Shown here piece after piece: positions 43,294 to 52,270 of a stretch of 61,632 nt of DNA. Position 1 is the stretch's first letter. Each line of letters opens with the position of its first letter. Location: positions 1 to 61,632 of the IMG/VR virus record IMGVR_UViG_3300035034_000406, one strand, 5' to 3'. A program made the translations under genes and the position numbers. The stretch is from a virus. Below the pieces are notes generated by a model. It was not told the DNA's origin and searched no databases. It was given only the letters and a program-made list of their open reading frames with translations.

Positions 43294-43463
43294 CGTGTCC
43301 TCTCTTTGTTGTGTTTGTCCCTCTTGCACTAGTGTATACCCTAACAGGACCTAGCCGTCAAAAGAAATCTACGTAGGGGGCGTTGATAATCTATTTGTGT
43401 ATCACGGGGGTAGCTATTGTTTGGTTTACGTGAGTCTATACCCTGCTTCATCGGAGAGTACGA
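43294..43463. promoter_or_regulatory. Divergent intergenic region
   Basis: 170 non-coding bases lie between the minus-strand operon and the gene at 43464. TAATCTATTTGTGTA (43387-43401) matches the late motif with changes near its 3' end and would drive the plus strand. A minus-strand promoter is expected but I cannot define it. Confidence 0.5.
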
Positions 43464-43721
43464 ATGGACAGCTCTGATCGCCTGTCTCAGTTTGCCAATG
43501 GAAATGTAGAGCTGGAGGAAGACCTCCGAAAGCTCGTTGATGTTGGTACGTCGGAGGAGGAGTCACTGGAGGCCTTTCTGGAGGTCCTTTATAACTTCCT
43601 CTCCGATGCGGGCACCCTCACTCTGGGGATGGACGACTTCATTATGTCTCTGGCCTCGACTCACGAAACCCACCTGTACCTACTAAAGCAAAAACTCCCC
43701 GAATATCCTCAGGGAGTCTAA
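43464..43721 (+). CDS. Small late protein
   Basis: 85 residues. SDRLSQFANGNVELEEDLRK (3-22) resembles the LAxFAxxxPELRxxL form of the N-terminal module. Otherwise acidic and helical. TCGGAGAG precedes the ATG. Confidence 0.68.
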   Translation: MDSSDRLSQFANGNVELEEDLRKLVDVGTSEEESLEAFLEVLYNFLSDAGTLTLGMDDFIMSLASTHETHLYLLKQKLPEYPQGV

Positions 43722-43741
43722 CCCCCATCTAGGAGAACCCT

Positions 43742-44563
43742 ATGTCCGGTAAAATTATCAACCAGCTACTTTAAGAAGCTGGAGACAATGTAGATCTCGT
43801 TGACGACGTTCACGAAGTTATCAAGTTTCTCCACCAGCGGTATCGTTCGGCATCGGTCTTTGAGAAGACCGCTATCAACGAAGAGACGGAGACACTTATT
43901 CGCTGGGCGCTCGCTCGTAGGGATGCGTACTCGGAGAAGGAAGTTTCTGACTTCTTCAAGGCCAACATGGGGTGGGAAGCCAAACAGCCGGGCAAGCACA
44001 GGTGGGCTCAGGGCGATCGTATCGAGATGGTTCCTTCCAAGTGCAAAGACGAGCTGATCCTTCCTGTCATTCAAGACTACTCCGGCAAGACTGGTACCGT
44101 CGAGAAGACGGAGAAGGAAGACCGTGATCTAGCACCTGAGGGTGGCAGCAAGTACGGTGCTATCTTGGTGCGCCTCGATAGCGGCCAGATGCTCAAGATC
44201 CCTCGTGGACAGAAGAAGCGTGGCTCCGGTCTGTATACTCCCAAGACGGGCAAGGGTGCGATGATTGAGGTCGTGTACGCTAAGGACCCCAGCGCTGTTC
44301 CCACAATTGAGCAGCTCCAGCAGGCTCAGCAGTACAAAGACAAGGCCCTCGAAGACGAGTTCCGCTCCCTCCGGTACCACTCTGGTCCGGCGAAAGGCGT
44401 CTCGGTCAACAAGCAGGGCCAGCTTTACTTCTCGATGCTGTCACAGCAAAGGTCCGGTCGCTACACGGCGGTTAACCCGGTCAAGGGTACCGTCTACTAC
44501 TTGGGCCTTGTACGCTCTCGTCCAAGCGGTCTTGATCGTGAGCTGGAGAATCTCCTCCGATAA
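43742..44563 (+). pseudogene. Late gene with TAA at codon 11, inside a hairpin
   Basis: TAGGAG precedes ATG 43742, which opens MSGKIINQLL and then TAA 43772-43774. The same frame continues unbroken for 262 codons to TAA 44561-44563 (EAGDNVDLVDDVHEVIKFLH ... ENLLR). The downstream part has sensible composition: an N-terminal helical stretch and, from about residue 85, a small beta domain (GDRIEMV ... ILVRLDSGQMLKI). The stop sits at the tip of the 43762-43782 hairpin. Either a nonsense mutation, or the downstream part starts elsewhere (for example ATG 43967), or there is readthrough/bypassing. Confidence 0.6.
43762..43782 (+). other. Hairpin enclosing the internal stop codon
   Basis: CCAGCT-A-CT pairs with AG-A-AGCTGG (8 bp, one mismatch) around TTA. 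The stop TAA (43772-43774) overlaps the apical loop. Confidence 0.6.
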
Positions 44564-44571
44564 GGCTAAGT

Positions 44572-45621
44572 ATGTCTCGTAACCACGACGCACTTGCAAA
44601 ATTTGCTTACTCCCATCCCCAGCTTCGGGGGGAGCTGGATGGGTTTGTACGCAAGGCTAGCTTGACGGCTAATCTTACGGGCAAAGCACGTAAACGCATG
44701 AACAGGCTCAAGACGCAGGCTACCCGGCTATGTAGCCAGCTAAGGCGAGCCCGTCGTGAGTACGAGACCTACTTGTATCAAGCGACCGGTCGTAAGGTAG
44801 ACTTTGAGGTAGCAGAGCTGGAGCGAGGTACGGGAGTCCAGTACAATGTGCAGATGAAGTTCATTGTGCAGAAGGACTCTACGGAGCCGATGGCTCCACG
44901 GTTCTATATCGACGTCCGGGTAGTTCCGGGCGAACTCGACGAAGTAGAGATCACGCTGAATGCAGGCTTCATTAGTGCTATCGGAATGAAGCATAGCAAA
45001 TTCACGCAGGAGGGCTTCAAGCAGGATGACCTGTCGAGCCCTCCTCAAGTTTTCTCGTGGATCGAGTTCCTTAAAGGGGACTTCCTCAAGGCGAAGCGAG
45101 TAGTACGTCCCTTTGACGGAGGAAGCGCAGAGATGGGTATCCTAACAGCTAAAGTAGCTTCGACACCCCCTGAGGATCTAGAAGAGTACGAGATGAAAGT
45201 GGCGGCAGCCAAAGACATTGACCTACGGGAAGATGCTCTGGGTATGAGCTACGTGATCTCTGATACCATGCCTGACTCCGATGATGTGAGGTGGGCGCTC
45301 TTTACCTTCGGGTCCCACTCGCTGGCTACCTACCTAGACCACGCCGCCTACTACGATGCGGCCTCTCTTGTGAGGCAGGCCCTTCTATTGCTCATGCGAG
45401 ATACGGAGCAGGTAGCTATCAGTTGGCTCAAGGCCATGATAGAGGCTCGTAACTTGGCCGACCCGTGTGAGAAATTCCAAGAGTCTATGCTCTCCGGTGA
45501 TCATACCGATGTACCTTTCCACGCCGCTGACTGCATTGACCAGTTGGCTCGTGTCAGCCAAGCTCTTGGTTACGAAGCTGTAGCTACGGGCCTCTGGAAC
45601 TGCGAAATGCTCATTCGCTGA
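44572..45621 (+). CDS. Unknown late protein with LAKFAYSHPQLR module
   Basis: 349 residues. LAKFAYSHPQLRGELDGFVR (8-27) is a variant of the N-terminal module. A Lys/Arg-rich coiled coil follows (about 38-65), then a beta-rich domain (about 75-150) and an acidic helical C-terminus. No enzyme motif. Probably virion-associated. Confidence 0.74.
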   Translation: MSRNHDALAKFAYSHPQLRGELDGFVRKASLTANLTGKARKRMNRLKTQATRLCSQLRRARREYETYLYQATGRKVDFEVAELERGTGVQYNVQMKFIVQKDSTEPMAPRFYIDVRVVPGELDEVEITLNAGFISAIGMKHSKFTQEGFKQDDLSSPPQVFSWIEFLKGDFLKAKRVVRPFDGGSAEMGILTAKVASTPPEDLEEYEMKVAAAKDIDLREDALGMSYVISDTMPDSDDVRWALFTFGSHSLATYLDHAAYYDAASLVRQALLLLMRDTEQVAISWLKAMIEARNLADPCEKFQESMLSGDHTDVPFHAADCIDQLARVSQALGYEAVATGLWNCEMLIR

Positions 45622-45689
45622 TAGCTCCATCCCTCAAAAAGCTGACTGAAACTTACTTACCGTCCTGAGATTTCTACCCCTCCGGGCGG

Positions 45690-45704
45690 TAATGTTTTTA
45701 TAGG
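45690..45704 (+). promoter_or_regulatory. Candidate late promoter motif, copy 4
   Basis: TAATGTTTTTATAGG lies about 60 bases before ATG 45763. It partly overlaps a TTACCG/CGGTAA inverted repeat (45657-45692). Confidence 0.45.
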
Positions 45705-45762
45705 ATATGTAGGGTGCGAAGAAGCATGTAACCCTTTCATGAGTTGAAGAAGGAGATAAGGT

Positions 45763-46740
45763 ATGGGCAATAATTACACTGAGTACATTGCGTCGACGAA
45801 GTTCAACATCGGCCAGAACAAAGAGGACAACCTCGTTGTCCCGAAGGGTACCGTCGTCAGTTATGACGGATCTACCGCTGTGATTGACGGTCGGGAGTAT
45901 AACTTCCCGAAGCTAGGATCAGCTATCAAGTCGCGGTGGCTCGTCTCCAAAGAAGAGCTAGGGCTCGGCGGTGAGGCTGATTTCAAACCGCAGTCGGCAG
46001 GCATCGAGATGCGCCACCCGACTGATGAAGACGGAGAATCTACTATTGCCAGCACCACGATGGTTGCTGATGAAGAGCGTGAGGTCAACACGATCGAGGC
46101 GTTCAAGAACAGTAGGCACGAGGTCCAGAGCCAAGGTGGCGATGCGGTCAAGGGCGTACAGTTCAAGACCAAGGCCGGTAAAGCGGCTATGGAAGAGTCG
46201 GTGTCCGTCGACCGCCTGAGCCAGAATGCTATTCAGCAGATGGAGAAAGGCACAGAGCGTCACGACAAGCTGGCTCAGTTTCAGGCGCTGGAGAACCAGA
46301 AGATGGAGCGAGAGATCGCTGATCTCAAGAAGCAGCTCGCTTCCCAGCAGCCGAAGAAGCAGGTCCGTGAAGGCATCCAGTTCAATACGGCGGAAGGCCA
46401 AGTTGGAACGGGTACCACCAAACAGGCTTCGAGCGAATATGCCGAAGGTATTTGGGACGGACAGGATGCTCCGGTCGTAGGATCGACCAATGAGCAGCAG
46501 GCCACCGGACAGGAGTCCACGGCGTCTGACTTTGACGTGCAGGACAAAGAGGCTCGCCTCAAGATGGCTCGTCAGATGATGCCTAGCTTCGATTGGGACT
46601 TCGAGCAGCACTGGAAGACGAAGCTCAAGACTCTCAATGACGATGGACGCCCGCTGTACGTTTGCGCCGTGTACGCCGTCGAGTCGGATGCTATGAAGAA
46701 GCACATTGCCAAGCAGTTCCCTGAGATGGAGCTGGGCTAA
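45763..46740 (+). CDS. Unknown late protein with coiled coil
   Basis: 325 residues with an AAGGAG site. A beta-like N-terminus (VVPKGTVVSYDGSTAVIDGR) comes first, then an acidic/charged linker, a coiled coil (about 150-205, FQALENQKMEREIADLKKQL), and a conserved-looking C-terminus (MMPSFDWDFEQHWKTKLKTL). No known family recognised. Confidence 0.75.
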   Translation: MGNNYTEYIASTKFNIGQNKEDNLVVPKGTVVSYDGSTAVIDGREYNFPKLGSAIKSRWLVSKEELGLGGEADFKPQSAGIEMRHPTDEDGESTIASTTMVADEEREVNTIEAFKNSRHEVQSQGGDAVKGVQFKTKAGKAAMEESVSVDRLSQNAIQQMEKGTERHDKLAQFQALENQKMEREIADLKKQLASQQPKKQVREGIQFNTAEGQVGTGTTKQASSEYAEGIWDGQDAPVVGSTNEQQATGQESTASDFDVQDKEARLKMARQMMPSFDWDFEQHWKTKLKTLNDDGRPLYVCAVYAVESDAMKKHIAKQFPEMELG

Positions 46741-46751
46741 TCCTCACGCTA

Positions 46752-46779
46752 GGGGCTCCTCGATCTTATGGGGAGCCCC
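46752..46779 (+). terminator. 8-bp hairpin after 46740, no U-tract
   Basis: GGGGCTCC pairs with GGAGCCCC around a 12-base loop, 11 bases after the stop. It is followed by GCCTACAAGG rather than T residues. Confidence 0.5.
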
Positions 46780-46796
46780 GCCTACAAGGTTTGCAC

Positions 46797-47297
46797 ATGC
46801 ACCGGAGAGTCGCCAAAAAGTATCTATCTCGTATCCTGAGCGATCACCTCCAGAGTGCGGTCTCTGAGTCGAGGCTCAACCTCTCCAAGCTAGAGACGCT
46901 TACAGAGAGAGCAAAGAACCTCATTGAAGAGTCCCCGTATAAGGAAGAGGTCTACAAAGAGGGAGGCGATATGATCTTCCTCTACGAGGCCTCGCTTGAA
47001 AGCCTCCGGGAAAACCTCTCAATCCTCACGTACCTTGTCGAGAAGATCTCCCTCACGGGAGCTGCAGACGATCTAAAACCTGCTATCCGAAAGGAACTCG
47101 ACAAGGCGTTCAAGAGCGCCTCTATTGACGTAGAGGAGCTAGAAGGCTTTCCGACCTACAGGGACCACAAAGGCCCCTCTGACGATGAAGACAAGCCTGC
47201 TAGGACCACAGAGGTTCCCGGCCCTTCTGAAACAGACTGGTCGGATCTATCACCTTCCTATACGCGACCAGAGATGGACGAGGACGTTGTACCGTGA
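46797..47297 (+). CDS. Late protein with VAKKYLSR module
   Basis: 166 residues from the ATG at 46797 (AAGGT upstream). The start MHRRVAKKYLSRILSDHL places the KxVAxxYLxK module at the extreme N-terminus. A helical region and an acidic Pro-rich tail follow. Its stop overlaps the next ATG. Confidence 0.72.
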   Translation: MHRRVAKKYLSRILSDHLQSAVSESRLNLSKLETLTERAKNLIEESPYKEEVYKEGGDMIFLYEASLESLRENLSILTYLVEKISLTGAADDLKPAIRKELDKAFKSASIDVEELEGFPTYRDHKGPSDDEDKPARTTEVPGPSETDWSDLSPSYTRPEMDEDVVP

Positions 47298-47791
47298 ATG
47301 CTGAGCATTTGGTACATGAAGTGATTGCCCGATACCGGCTCAAGTATCAGCCGGTTCGGCTTTCTCTCGCTCGCATTAAGAACGCCAAGCGGGTAGAGGA
47401 GATCATTAGTGGTATTGACAGCAAGATTAAGAGCAGGGCCTCAGACGTCCAGCTCCTATCGGTTGACAATAACCAAGTGTCCAATACCCTGACGTACAAA
47501 GCTACGACAGGCAATGGCGAGTATACCGTGAAGATTCGTGCGGTTCCGGCAGACGGTAGTGAGAAGAAGGTGTGGGAGGCTAAAGACGTCTACCTATCCT
47601 GCTCTTGTCGTCACTGGAGGTACGGTGGGTGTGAACACCACGCTAAGAAGGGTGACTACCTCTATGCAGAGGATCACCCTCGTGGTACACTAGGCAAGCC
47701 CAATATCAGAGATCCAGAAGGCAACAATTACGTGTGCAAGCACGTCTATCGGGCATTACAGGAAGCTAAGAAAGTCTATATTGACTACTGA
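47294..47791 (+). CDS. SWIM-type zinc-finger protein
   Basis: 165 residues. SCSCRHWRYGGCEHHA and a later VCKH (about 102-155) give a CxC ... CxH arrangement like SWIM zinc fingers, which bind DNA or proteins. IRDPEGNNYVCKHVYRAL is a conserved-looking stretch. The N-terminus VIARYRLKYQPVRLSLARI is basic and may be a module variant. Probably virion-associated. Confidence 0.72.
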   Translation: MNAEHLVHEVIARYRLKYQPVRLSLARIKNAKRVEEIISGIDSKIKSRASDVQLLSVDNNQVSNTLTYKATTGNGEYTVKIRAVPADGSEKKVWEAKDVYLSCSCRHWRYGGCEHHAKKGDYLYAEDHPRGTLGKPNIRDPEGNNYVCKHVYRALQEAKKVYIDY

Positions 47792-47804
47792 TTAGGAGCC
47801 TGTG

Positions 47805-48227
47805 ATGGACAAGAAATCTGGAATCAGCCCGTTCGCTAACAAGGTCTTTGAGCTGGCTCGCAACTTCCGTATGACGGGAGAGCTAGTGGCAAAGGCCGAA
47901 GGTGTTCTGGAAGGTCTACTTGCAAGGTGTGAGGACCTCCCCATCCTGCTCGCAGAGCTAGGGTGCGAAGAGGAAGAGCTTTACGAAGCGGCTATGCGCT
48001 ATTACAAGCTCAAGGCCGAAGCAGAAGCAATCTCCCAGCTAGCGATTGAATGTCGTGACCGGGCAGAGGCATTAGCAGAAGAGGCGGTGTCGGATGAATA
48101 TTTCGGCCCCTACCTCCAGAGAGAAGTAGTTGAACATCATCAAGGCGTGTTCTCTCCAGAGACTCTTACCGCAGCTCGGAAGGTCTGTGCGAGGTACATG
48201 AAGCGCCTCAAAAACAAAGGAAGTTAA
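47805..48227 (+). CDS. Helical unknown protein
   Basis: 140 residues from the ATG at 47805 (AGGAG upstream; GTG 47802 possible). Predominantly Glu/Ala/Leu helices (about 20-90). No recognised motif. Confidence 0.72.
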   Translation: MDKKSGISPFANKVFELARNFRMTGELVAKAEGVLEGLLARCEDLPILLAELGCEEEELYEAAMRYYKLKAEAEAISQLAIECRDRAEALAEEAVSDEYFGPYLQREVVEHHQGVFSPETLTAARKVCARYMKRLKNKGS

Positions 48228-48228
48228 A

Positions 48229-48624
48229 ATGAAGTACGAATTTGTATGTAGCGCATGTGATCACGTCCAGACGAATGACCTTAGCATCCCTGAGTTCGAG
48301 AAGGCTAAGGAGGCTGGAGTCGAATGTAAGGCATGTGAGGCCACCGCAGACTATCAGTTCAGCACGGCAGGCGTCCAGTTTTGCTTCAAGGGCGATGCGT
48401 GGGCCGACAAGAACTACAAAGAGAAGAAGTACCGGAAGAACCGCTCGAAGTATATGGCACAGCGGCAGGACAAAAACCATATCAGGCCTACGCTCAAGCC
48501 TAACTACAAAGGGCAAGAGGCTGATAGCTGGAAGGAAGCTCAAGAGGCCGCTCGTGATGACGGCAAGCAGACAGCTAGCTACGAGCCTCTTGTACAACGT
48601 GAAAAGATCCAAGAGGGTAAGTGA
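48229..48624 (+). CDS. FmdB-like zinc-ribbon protein
   Basis: 131 residues. CSAC (7-10) and CKAC (33-36) make a small N-terminal zinc ribbon like FmdB-type proteins, followed by QFSTAGVQFCFKGDAWADKN and a Lys/Arg-rich helix. GGAAG lies 5 bases before the ATG. The zinc-ribbon call is firm; function unknown. Confidence 0.72.
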   Translation: MKYEFVCSACDHVQTNDLSIPEFEKAKEAGVECKACEATADYQFSTAGVQFCFKGDAWADKNYKEKKYRKNRSKYMAQRQDKNHIRPTLKPNYKGQEADSWKEAQEAARDDGKQTASYEPLVQREKIQEGK

Positions 48625-48626
48625 TC

Positions 48627-49583
48627 ATGGCCTATATCTACCGCAGAAAAACCAACCTCGTTGATATGCTGATCGAGGACCACTTCTGGCTCAAGGTCTC
48701 CGTAGCTGACGGGATTGGGAGTACAGGAGACTACACGCTGATTCTAGGCGACCTTACGTTCGTGGAGACAGACCCCGCTTCTGGTGCAGACGATTCAGGG
48801 ACTCTGGCGACTGGACTCAAGGATCAGATCAACGCAGCGTCGGAACCTATCACAGCTTTTGATGGGGCAGCCACTGGCGAGATCCTGATTCGGTACGACA
48901 AGTACAACCAGAGCCCGGCTGGGATCACCAACCAGAACTTCGAGTACGAGGCCAGCACTACGGACGATGATGGTGAGATTTCCGTGAAGGAGATCCTCCC
49001 GGCGTCTTACAAGTTCAAGAACGCCGCCAATTGGGATGGTACCTTCACAGATATGGAGACGATCTCCTTTGTCAAGGGGAAGAGGTCTACACGTTTCCGA
49101 CCGTCTGAGATGCTGGTAGCCAACCAAGTGAGCGCCAATCAGTTGCGTGGGCGAACTAGATTTCTCTTCGACCCGGCTGACTATGCTCTGGTAGACGAGG
49201 ACGTTCTCTTCTACAAGCTGTCTACAGTGGTTGATGGAGTAGAGATCGAGGATGGACCTATCCAGATCCTGCTCACCTCGCAACAGTTGATCCAACCACG
49301 AGCGGTCCTCCTGCTTAACGGTAACACACCTCAGGGAGCGTCCTATGATGATAGGTTGGAGATTCAACTGCCCCGTTACATCGTCGATATGACGATCAAG
49401 AACACGGGGACAACCAACGACTTGAAGGTGTCTTTTGGTGCCGGTTCCGCAGAGCTTACGGTTTCCCCTTCCAGCAGTTTCGGGGATAACCGCCTGAATG
49501 TGTCTCAGTTGGATATGAGAGCAGTGGGTGGGACTACGGCCACAGAGGTATACATGGTTCTCGCTACGAACTCCTCTCTATAA
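48627..49583 (+). CDS. Probable beta-rich virion protein
   Basis: 318 residues from the ATG at 48627 (GAGGG upstream). Few Cys/Lys, many Thr/Ser/Asp/Leu, beta-prone throughout, with several repeated-looking short strands (TGDYTLILGDLTFVET; SVVTD-like loops). The composition suggests a tail, neck or capsid surface protein. No domain recognised. Confidence 0.7.
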   Translation: MAYIYRRKTNLVDMLIEDHFWLKVSVADGIGSTGDYTLILGDLTFVETDPASGADDSGTLATGLKDQINAASEPITAFDGAATGEILIRYDKYNQSPAGITNQNFEYEASTTDDDGEISVKEILPASYKFKNAANWDGTFTDMETISFVKGKRSTRFRPSEMLVANQVSANQLRGRTRFLFDPADYALVDEDVLFYKLSTVVDGVEIEDGPIQILLTSQQLIQPRAVLLLNGNTPQGASYDDRLEIQLPRYIVDMTIKNTGTTNDLKVSFGAGSAELTVSPSSSFGDNRLNVSQLDMRAVGGTTATEVYMVLATNSSL

Positions 49584-49650
49584 GATGGCTGGTCGTTAAA
49601 GTTTTAATATTCTCTCTCAGAGAGTTCTACTCAAACCCGTGGAGGCTTCT

Positions 49651-50277
49651 ATGCTCATTCGATTGGTTCACCAGCAGGGGGACGTTAAAGGTCCTTTGCT
49701 GATCACAGACATTGATTCCGGGCTCCCAAATGAGGAGCACGGTCTATCTCGTAAGCAGCCGGTCTACGTCCCGGTGCACCGCACTTACTTCGGCAGTGAT
49801 AATATGGTCAAAATTGACCGTACCAAGGCCGGGTACATTGACCTAGCTCCCAGCGACAAGGTTCGCCTGTCGGCTGATAGGGGTGTTATCAAGGGCCTAG
49901 AGGATAACGGTTTCCTTTCGGTAACTGAGATCCCTACTGGTGCTCTCGATAAGCCTACGATCACAGCAGCTACGTTTGATACTACTGCTGGAGCTGACGA
50001 TGGTGTGGGTACCGCTGATGATGGATCTATCGTCATCACTGGAACCAATTTCACCTCGTACGATCCCTCAACCACCGCTATTATCGTAGGTAATACGGGT
50101 GCTAACACGCCGGTCCCCCTCTCAGAAGATACTGCGGGCGTGACGGTTACGGACACTGAGATTACAATCACAGGAGCTGCGAACCCTTATGGTTCGGCAT
50201 CAGGTGATATTGAGACGGTGATTGTGGTTGCTAACGACAAGGCATCCGACACCTTCTTCCCCGTGACCGAAGTCTAA
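49651..50277 (+). CDS. Virion protein with Ig-like (TIG) region
   Basis: 208 residues from the ATG at 49651 (GGAGG upstream). The second half, with IVITGTNFTSYDPSTTAIIV (about 130-150), has the GxNF pattern of TIG/IPT immunoglobulin-like domains. The first half is beta-rich. Probably a surface or tail protein. Confidence 0.68.
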   Translation: MLIRLVHQQGDVKGPLLITDIDSGLPNEEHGLSRKQPVYVPVHRTYFGSDNMVKIDRTKAGYIDLAPSDKVRLSADRGVIKGLEDNGFLSVTEIPTGALDKPTITAATFDTTAGADDGVGTADDGSIVITGTNFTSYDPSTTAIIVGNTGANTPVPLSEDTAGVTVTDTEITITGAANPYGSASGDIETVIVVANDKASDTFFPVTEV

Positions 50278-50297
50278 TCTAACCCTCTGGGTAATTG

Positions 50298-50660
50298 ATG
50301 GATGCGGAACAAGCTCAAACACTACGAGGCGCTCTCGCACAGCATCGTGCGGAGTTCCACGGTATCGACTGGCGGCCAAGGCGGCTGGTCGATACCAACG
50401 TCGTGTCGACGCTTTTGGAAGTCGTGACGGAGTTTGTGTCTGAGGTTTTGGAGTTACCACTGGATGGCCTGCCAACATCGGGTCGCTTGATGAAGTACCA
50501 GAAGGAACTTCAAGTGGCTTATGGGCAGATCAGAAGGAACCGATTGTATAATCAGGCTGAGTTCTTCCAGCAGATCGGATTAGTATTCGAGTTGGTAGGC
50601 AAGGTCTTCGAGGATTTGGCGCGTTTAGAACGCATGGGTCACTTAGACCCTTCTAATTAA
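50298..50660 (+). CDS. Helical unknown late protein
   Basis: 120 residues from the ATG at 50298 (TTG 50295 possible). Charged and helical, with paired amphipathic segments. No recognised motif; lies among virion genes. Confidence 0.7.
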   Translation: MDAEQAQTLRGALAQHRAEFHGIDWRPRRLVDTNVVSTLLEVVTEFVSEVLELPLDGLPTSGRLMKYQKELQVAYGQIRRNRLYNQAEFFQQIGLVFELVGKVFEDLARLERMGHLDPSN

Positions 50661-50674
50661 ACAGGAGAAAACCA

Positions 50675-51139
50675 ATGGCTAGAATTAGCGTAGTAGGAAC
50701 CCCTTTCGAGAAAGTACTTCTTTCCGATCTGGACAAGAAGCAGAGCCTTCGTGAGCACACGATCAACCCTCCGGGACAGGAGCGGTATATCAATCCCATC
50801 GACAAAGATGCCCTGAAAGAAACCCTTCAAGGTGCTGTGTCAGGTGGAACGGCTGTTCAAGACAGCCATGTTGAGACATTCATTGCCGATACGGTAGGGG
50901 CTGATGATATTTCTACCACTACTCTCGTCAATAAGGTGGGCACGGTCGCTACTGCTGTTGGTGGGACCCCTGCTGCTGTTGGAGGTCTTGGTGAGTCTCT
51001 GCAGGATCATGTTTCGTACTCGTTCGTCGAGACGGGGCACTTCCTCCTTTCCTTCAACGGTGGTGTCCTCAAGGGCCTCGTGGATCTGGGATGGATCAAG
51101 GTATTCACCGACGCTGGTGACGCCCTCTTCAGCCTGTAA
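50675..51139 (+). CDS. Probable structural protein with strong RBS
   Basis: 154 residues, Gly/Val/Thr-rich with a repeated KVGTVATAVGGTPAAVGGLG stretch. The AGGAG site ahead of the ATG is among the best in the late region, suggesting a structural protein made in quantity. No domain recognised. Confidence 0.72.
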   Translation: MARISVVGTPFEKVLLSDLDKKQSLREHTINPPGQERYINPIDKDALKETLQGAVSGGTAVQDSHVETFIADTVGADDISTTTLVNKVGTVATAVGGTPAAVGGLGESLQDHVSYSFVETGHFLLSFNGGVLKGLVDLGWIKVFTDAGDALFSL

Positions 51140-51256
51140 TCCATGAAGAACCCCTTACGTACCCGACCTGACTACGGGGAGTGTCACGGGCCACCGGAGG
51201 ATCAACCCTCTTGGTGCCCGGCACTCCCTCGTGGTCACACCGAAGAAGAGGAAGAT

Positions 51257-52015
51257 ATGAGTGATCGAGTTGCCATGCAAGTCCCCAAGTTTAGGGATAA
51301 ATATCTGGACACCTTTTTCCGTGAGAAGAATCTCCGGGAGAAGGTGTATCACGTTAGTGGACCAGAGAATGACCACTCGATTCCTACAGGTGTAGTGTTG
51401 GAGCATATTGCCTTGACGCGGGGCCGTGAGCGGGAACAGATCAAAGACGTCATTCGCAAAATCGACTTCAAAAATGGTGATCTCCACCACTTCTTTGAAC
51501 ACCTTGCCAAGGGTATTGCCGCTCAGTACGACCAGCAAGGTCGTCAAGCCACGAAGGAACACACCGTGAAAGATGACCTGATCAAGCTGGGCAACGCCCA
51601 CCCCCAACTCCGTGAGCATATCAAGCCTATCCTGCGCTCCCTCAAGGTGGCTCAGTATAGCATCATGCCCTCTGAAATGGAGAAGGACCTTCGCAAGATC
51701 TTTGGGAATGTGATTTCCGGTTCAAGAGGGAATAGCACCTCTTCCACATGGGCCATTGATGTGGTCCCTGAGTACGGGGAAGATGGGATTGTAGAGGTTC
51801 ACCTCACTCACGACAAGATCATGGTGTCGAGCGAAGGTGGCCGCCAGCATCTTCTGACAGCTTCTGCGGAGCCTCAGATCTGGGAAGTCTTGAAGCGTGA
51901 CTTTAAGAAGGCCCTGAAAATGGCTGAGCGCAACTCGGATGCCCCTATGGCATACTTCGAGGCTGTGATGCGGGAATCGAAGGCCCCGCGTATGAAGATT
52001 CTGAGAGAAGTCTAA
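51257..52015 (+). CDS. Late protein with internal LIKLG/REHIKPIL module
   Basis: 252 residues from the ATG at 51257, chosen because GAGG lies 5 bases before it; the frame is open back to ATG 51143. Residues about 1-100 are one charged domain (FRDKYLDTFFREKNLREKV). From about 104 comes VKDDLIKLGNAHPQLREHIK then PILRSLKVAQ, the module that is N-terminal in other genes. A second beta-rich domain follows. A GTG at 51566 with AAGGAA 8 bases upstream could start a separate product. Either a fusion or two nested products. Confidence 0.72.
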   Translation: MSDRVAMQVPKFRDKYLDTFFREKNLREKVYHVSGPENDHSIPTGVVLEHIALTRGREREQIKDVIRKIDFKNGDLHHFFEHLAKGIAAQYDQQGRQATKEHTVKDDLIKLGNAHPQLREHIKPILRSLKVAQYSIMPSEMEKDLRKIFGNVISGSRGNSTSSTWAIDVVPEYGEDGIVEVHLTHDKIMVSSEGGRQHLLTASAEPQIWEVLKRDFKKALKMAERNSDAPMAYFEAVMRESKAPRMKILREV

Positions 52016-52030
52016 ATCTATGGGAGTTGA

Positions 52031-52264
52031 ATGTCAGTACGTAAAGATTTTCGCACGTGTGACCTCTACTTTGCTGCCTTCTTGAAGGCGACGGGCATTC
52101 CGTTCCTCAAGTCGGCCAAAGTGGGCCGGAAGACGTATTTCGTATTCGAGAACCCGGAGAACATGCGGGAGCTTAGAGACGGTTACTTCTCAGGTACGGC
52201 CAACGTGTCGGCCCTCCGTCACGCTAATGAGATTCGCAATCTCAAACGTCTCTGCCACCTTTGA
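52031..52264 (+). CDS. Small protein resembling the DUF5659 family
   Basis: 77 residues. DLYFAAFLKATGIPFLKSAK then GRKTYFVFENPENM resembles small phage proteins annotated as DUF5659. No enzyme motif. It starts after a GGGAG site. Confidence 0.6.
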   Translation: MSVRKDFRTCDLYFAAFLKATGIPFLKSAKVGRKTYFVFENPENMRELRDGYFSGTANVSALRHANEIRNLKRLCHL

Positions 52265-52270
52265 TCTGCT

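Noticed and set aside
49596-49612. Late promoter motif before 49651
   Set aside because: TTAAAGTTTTAATATTC is AT-rich but lacks the ATCT core; too weak to list.
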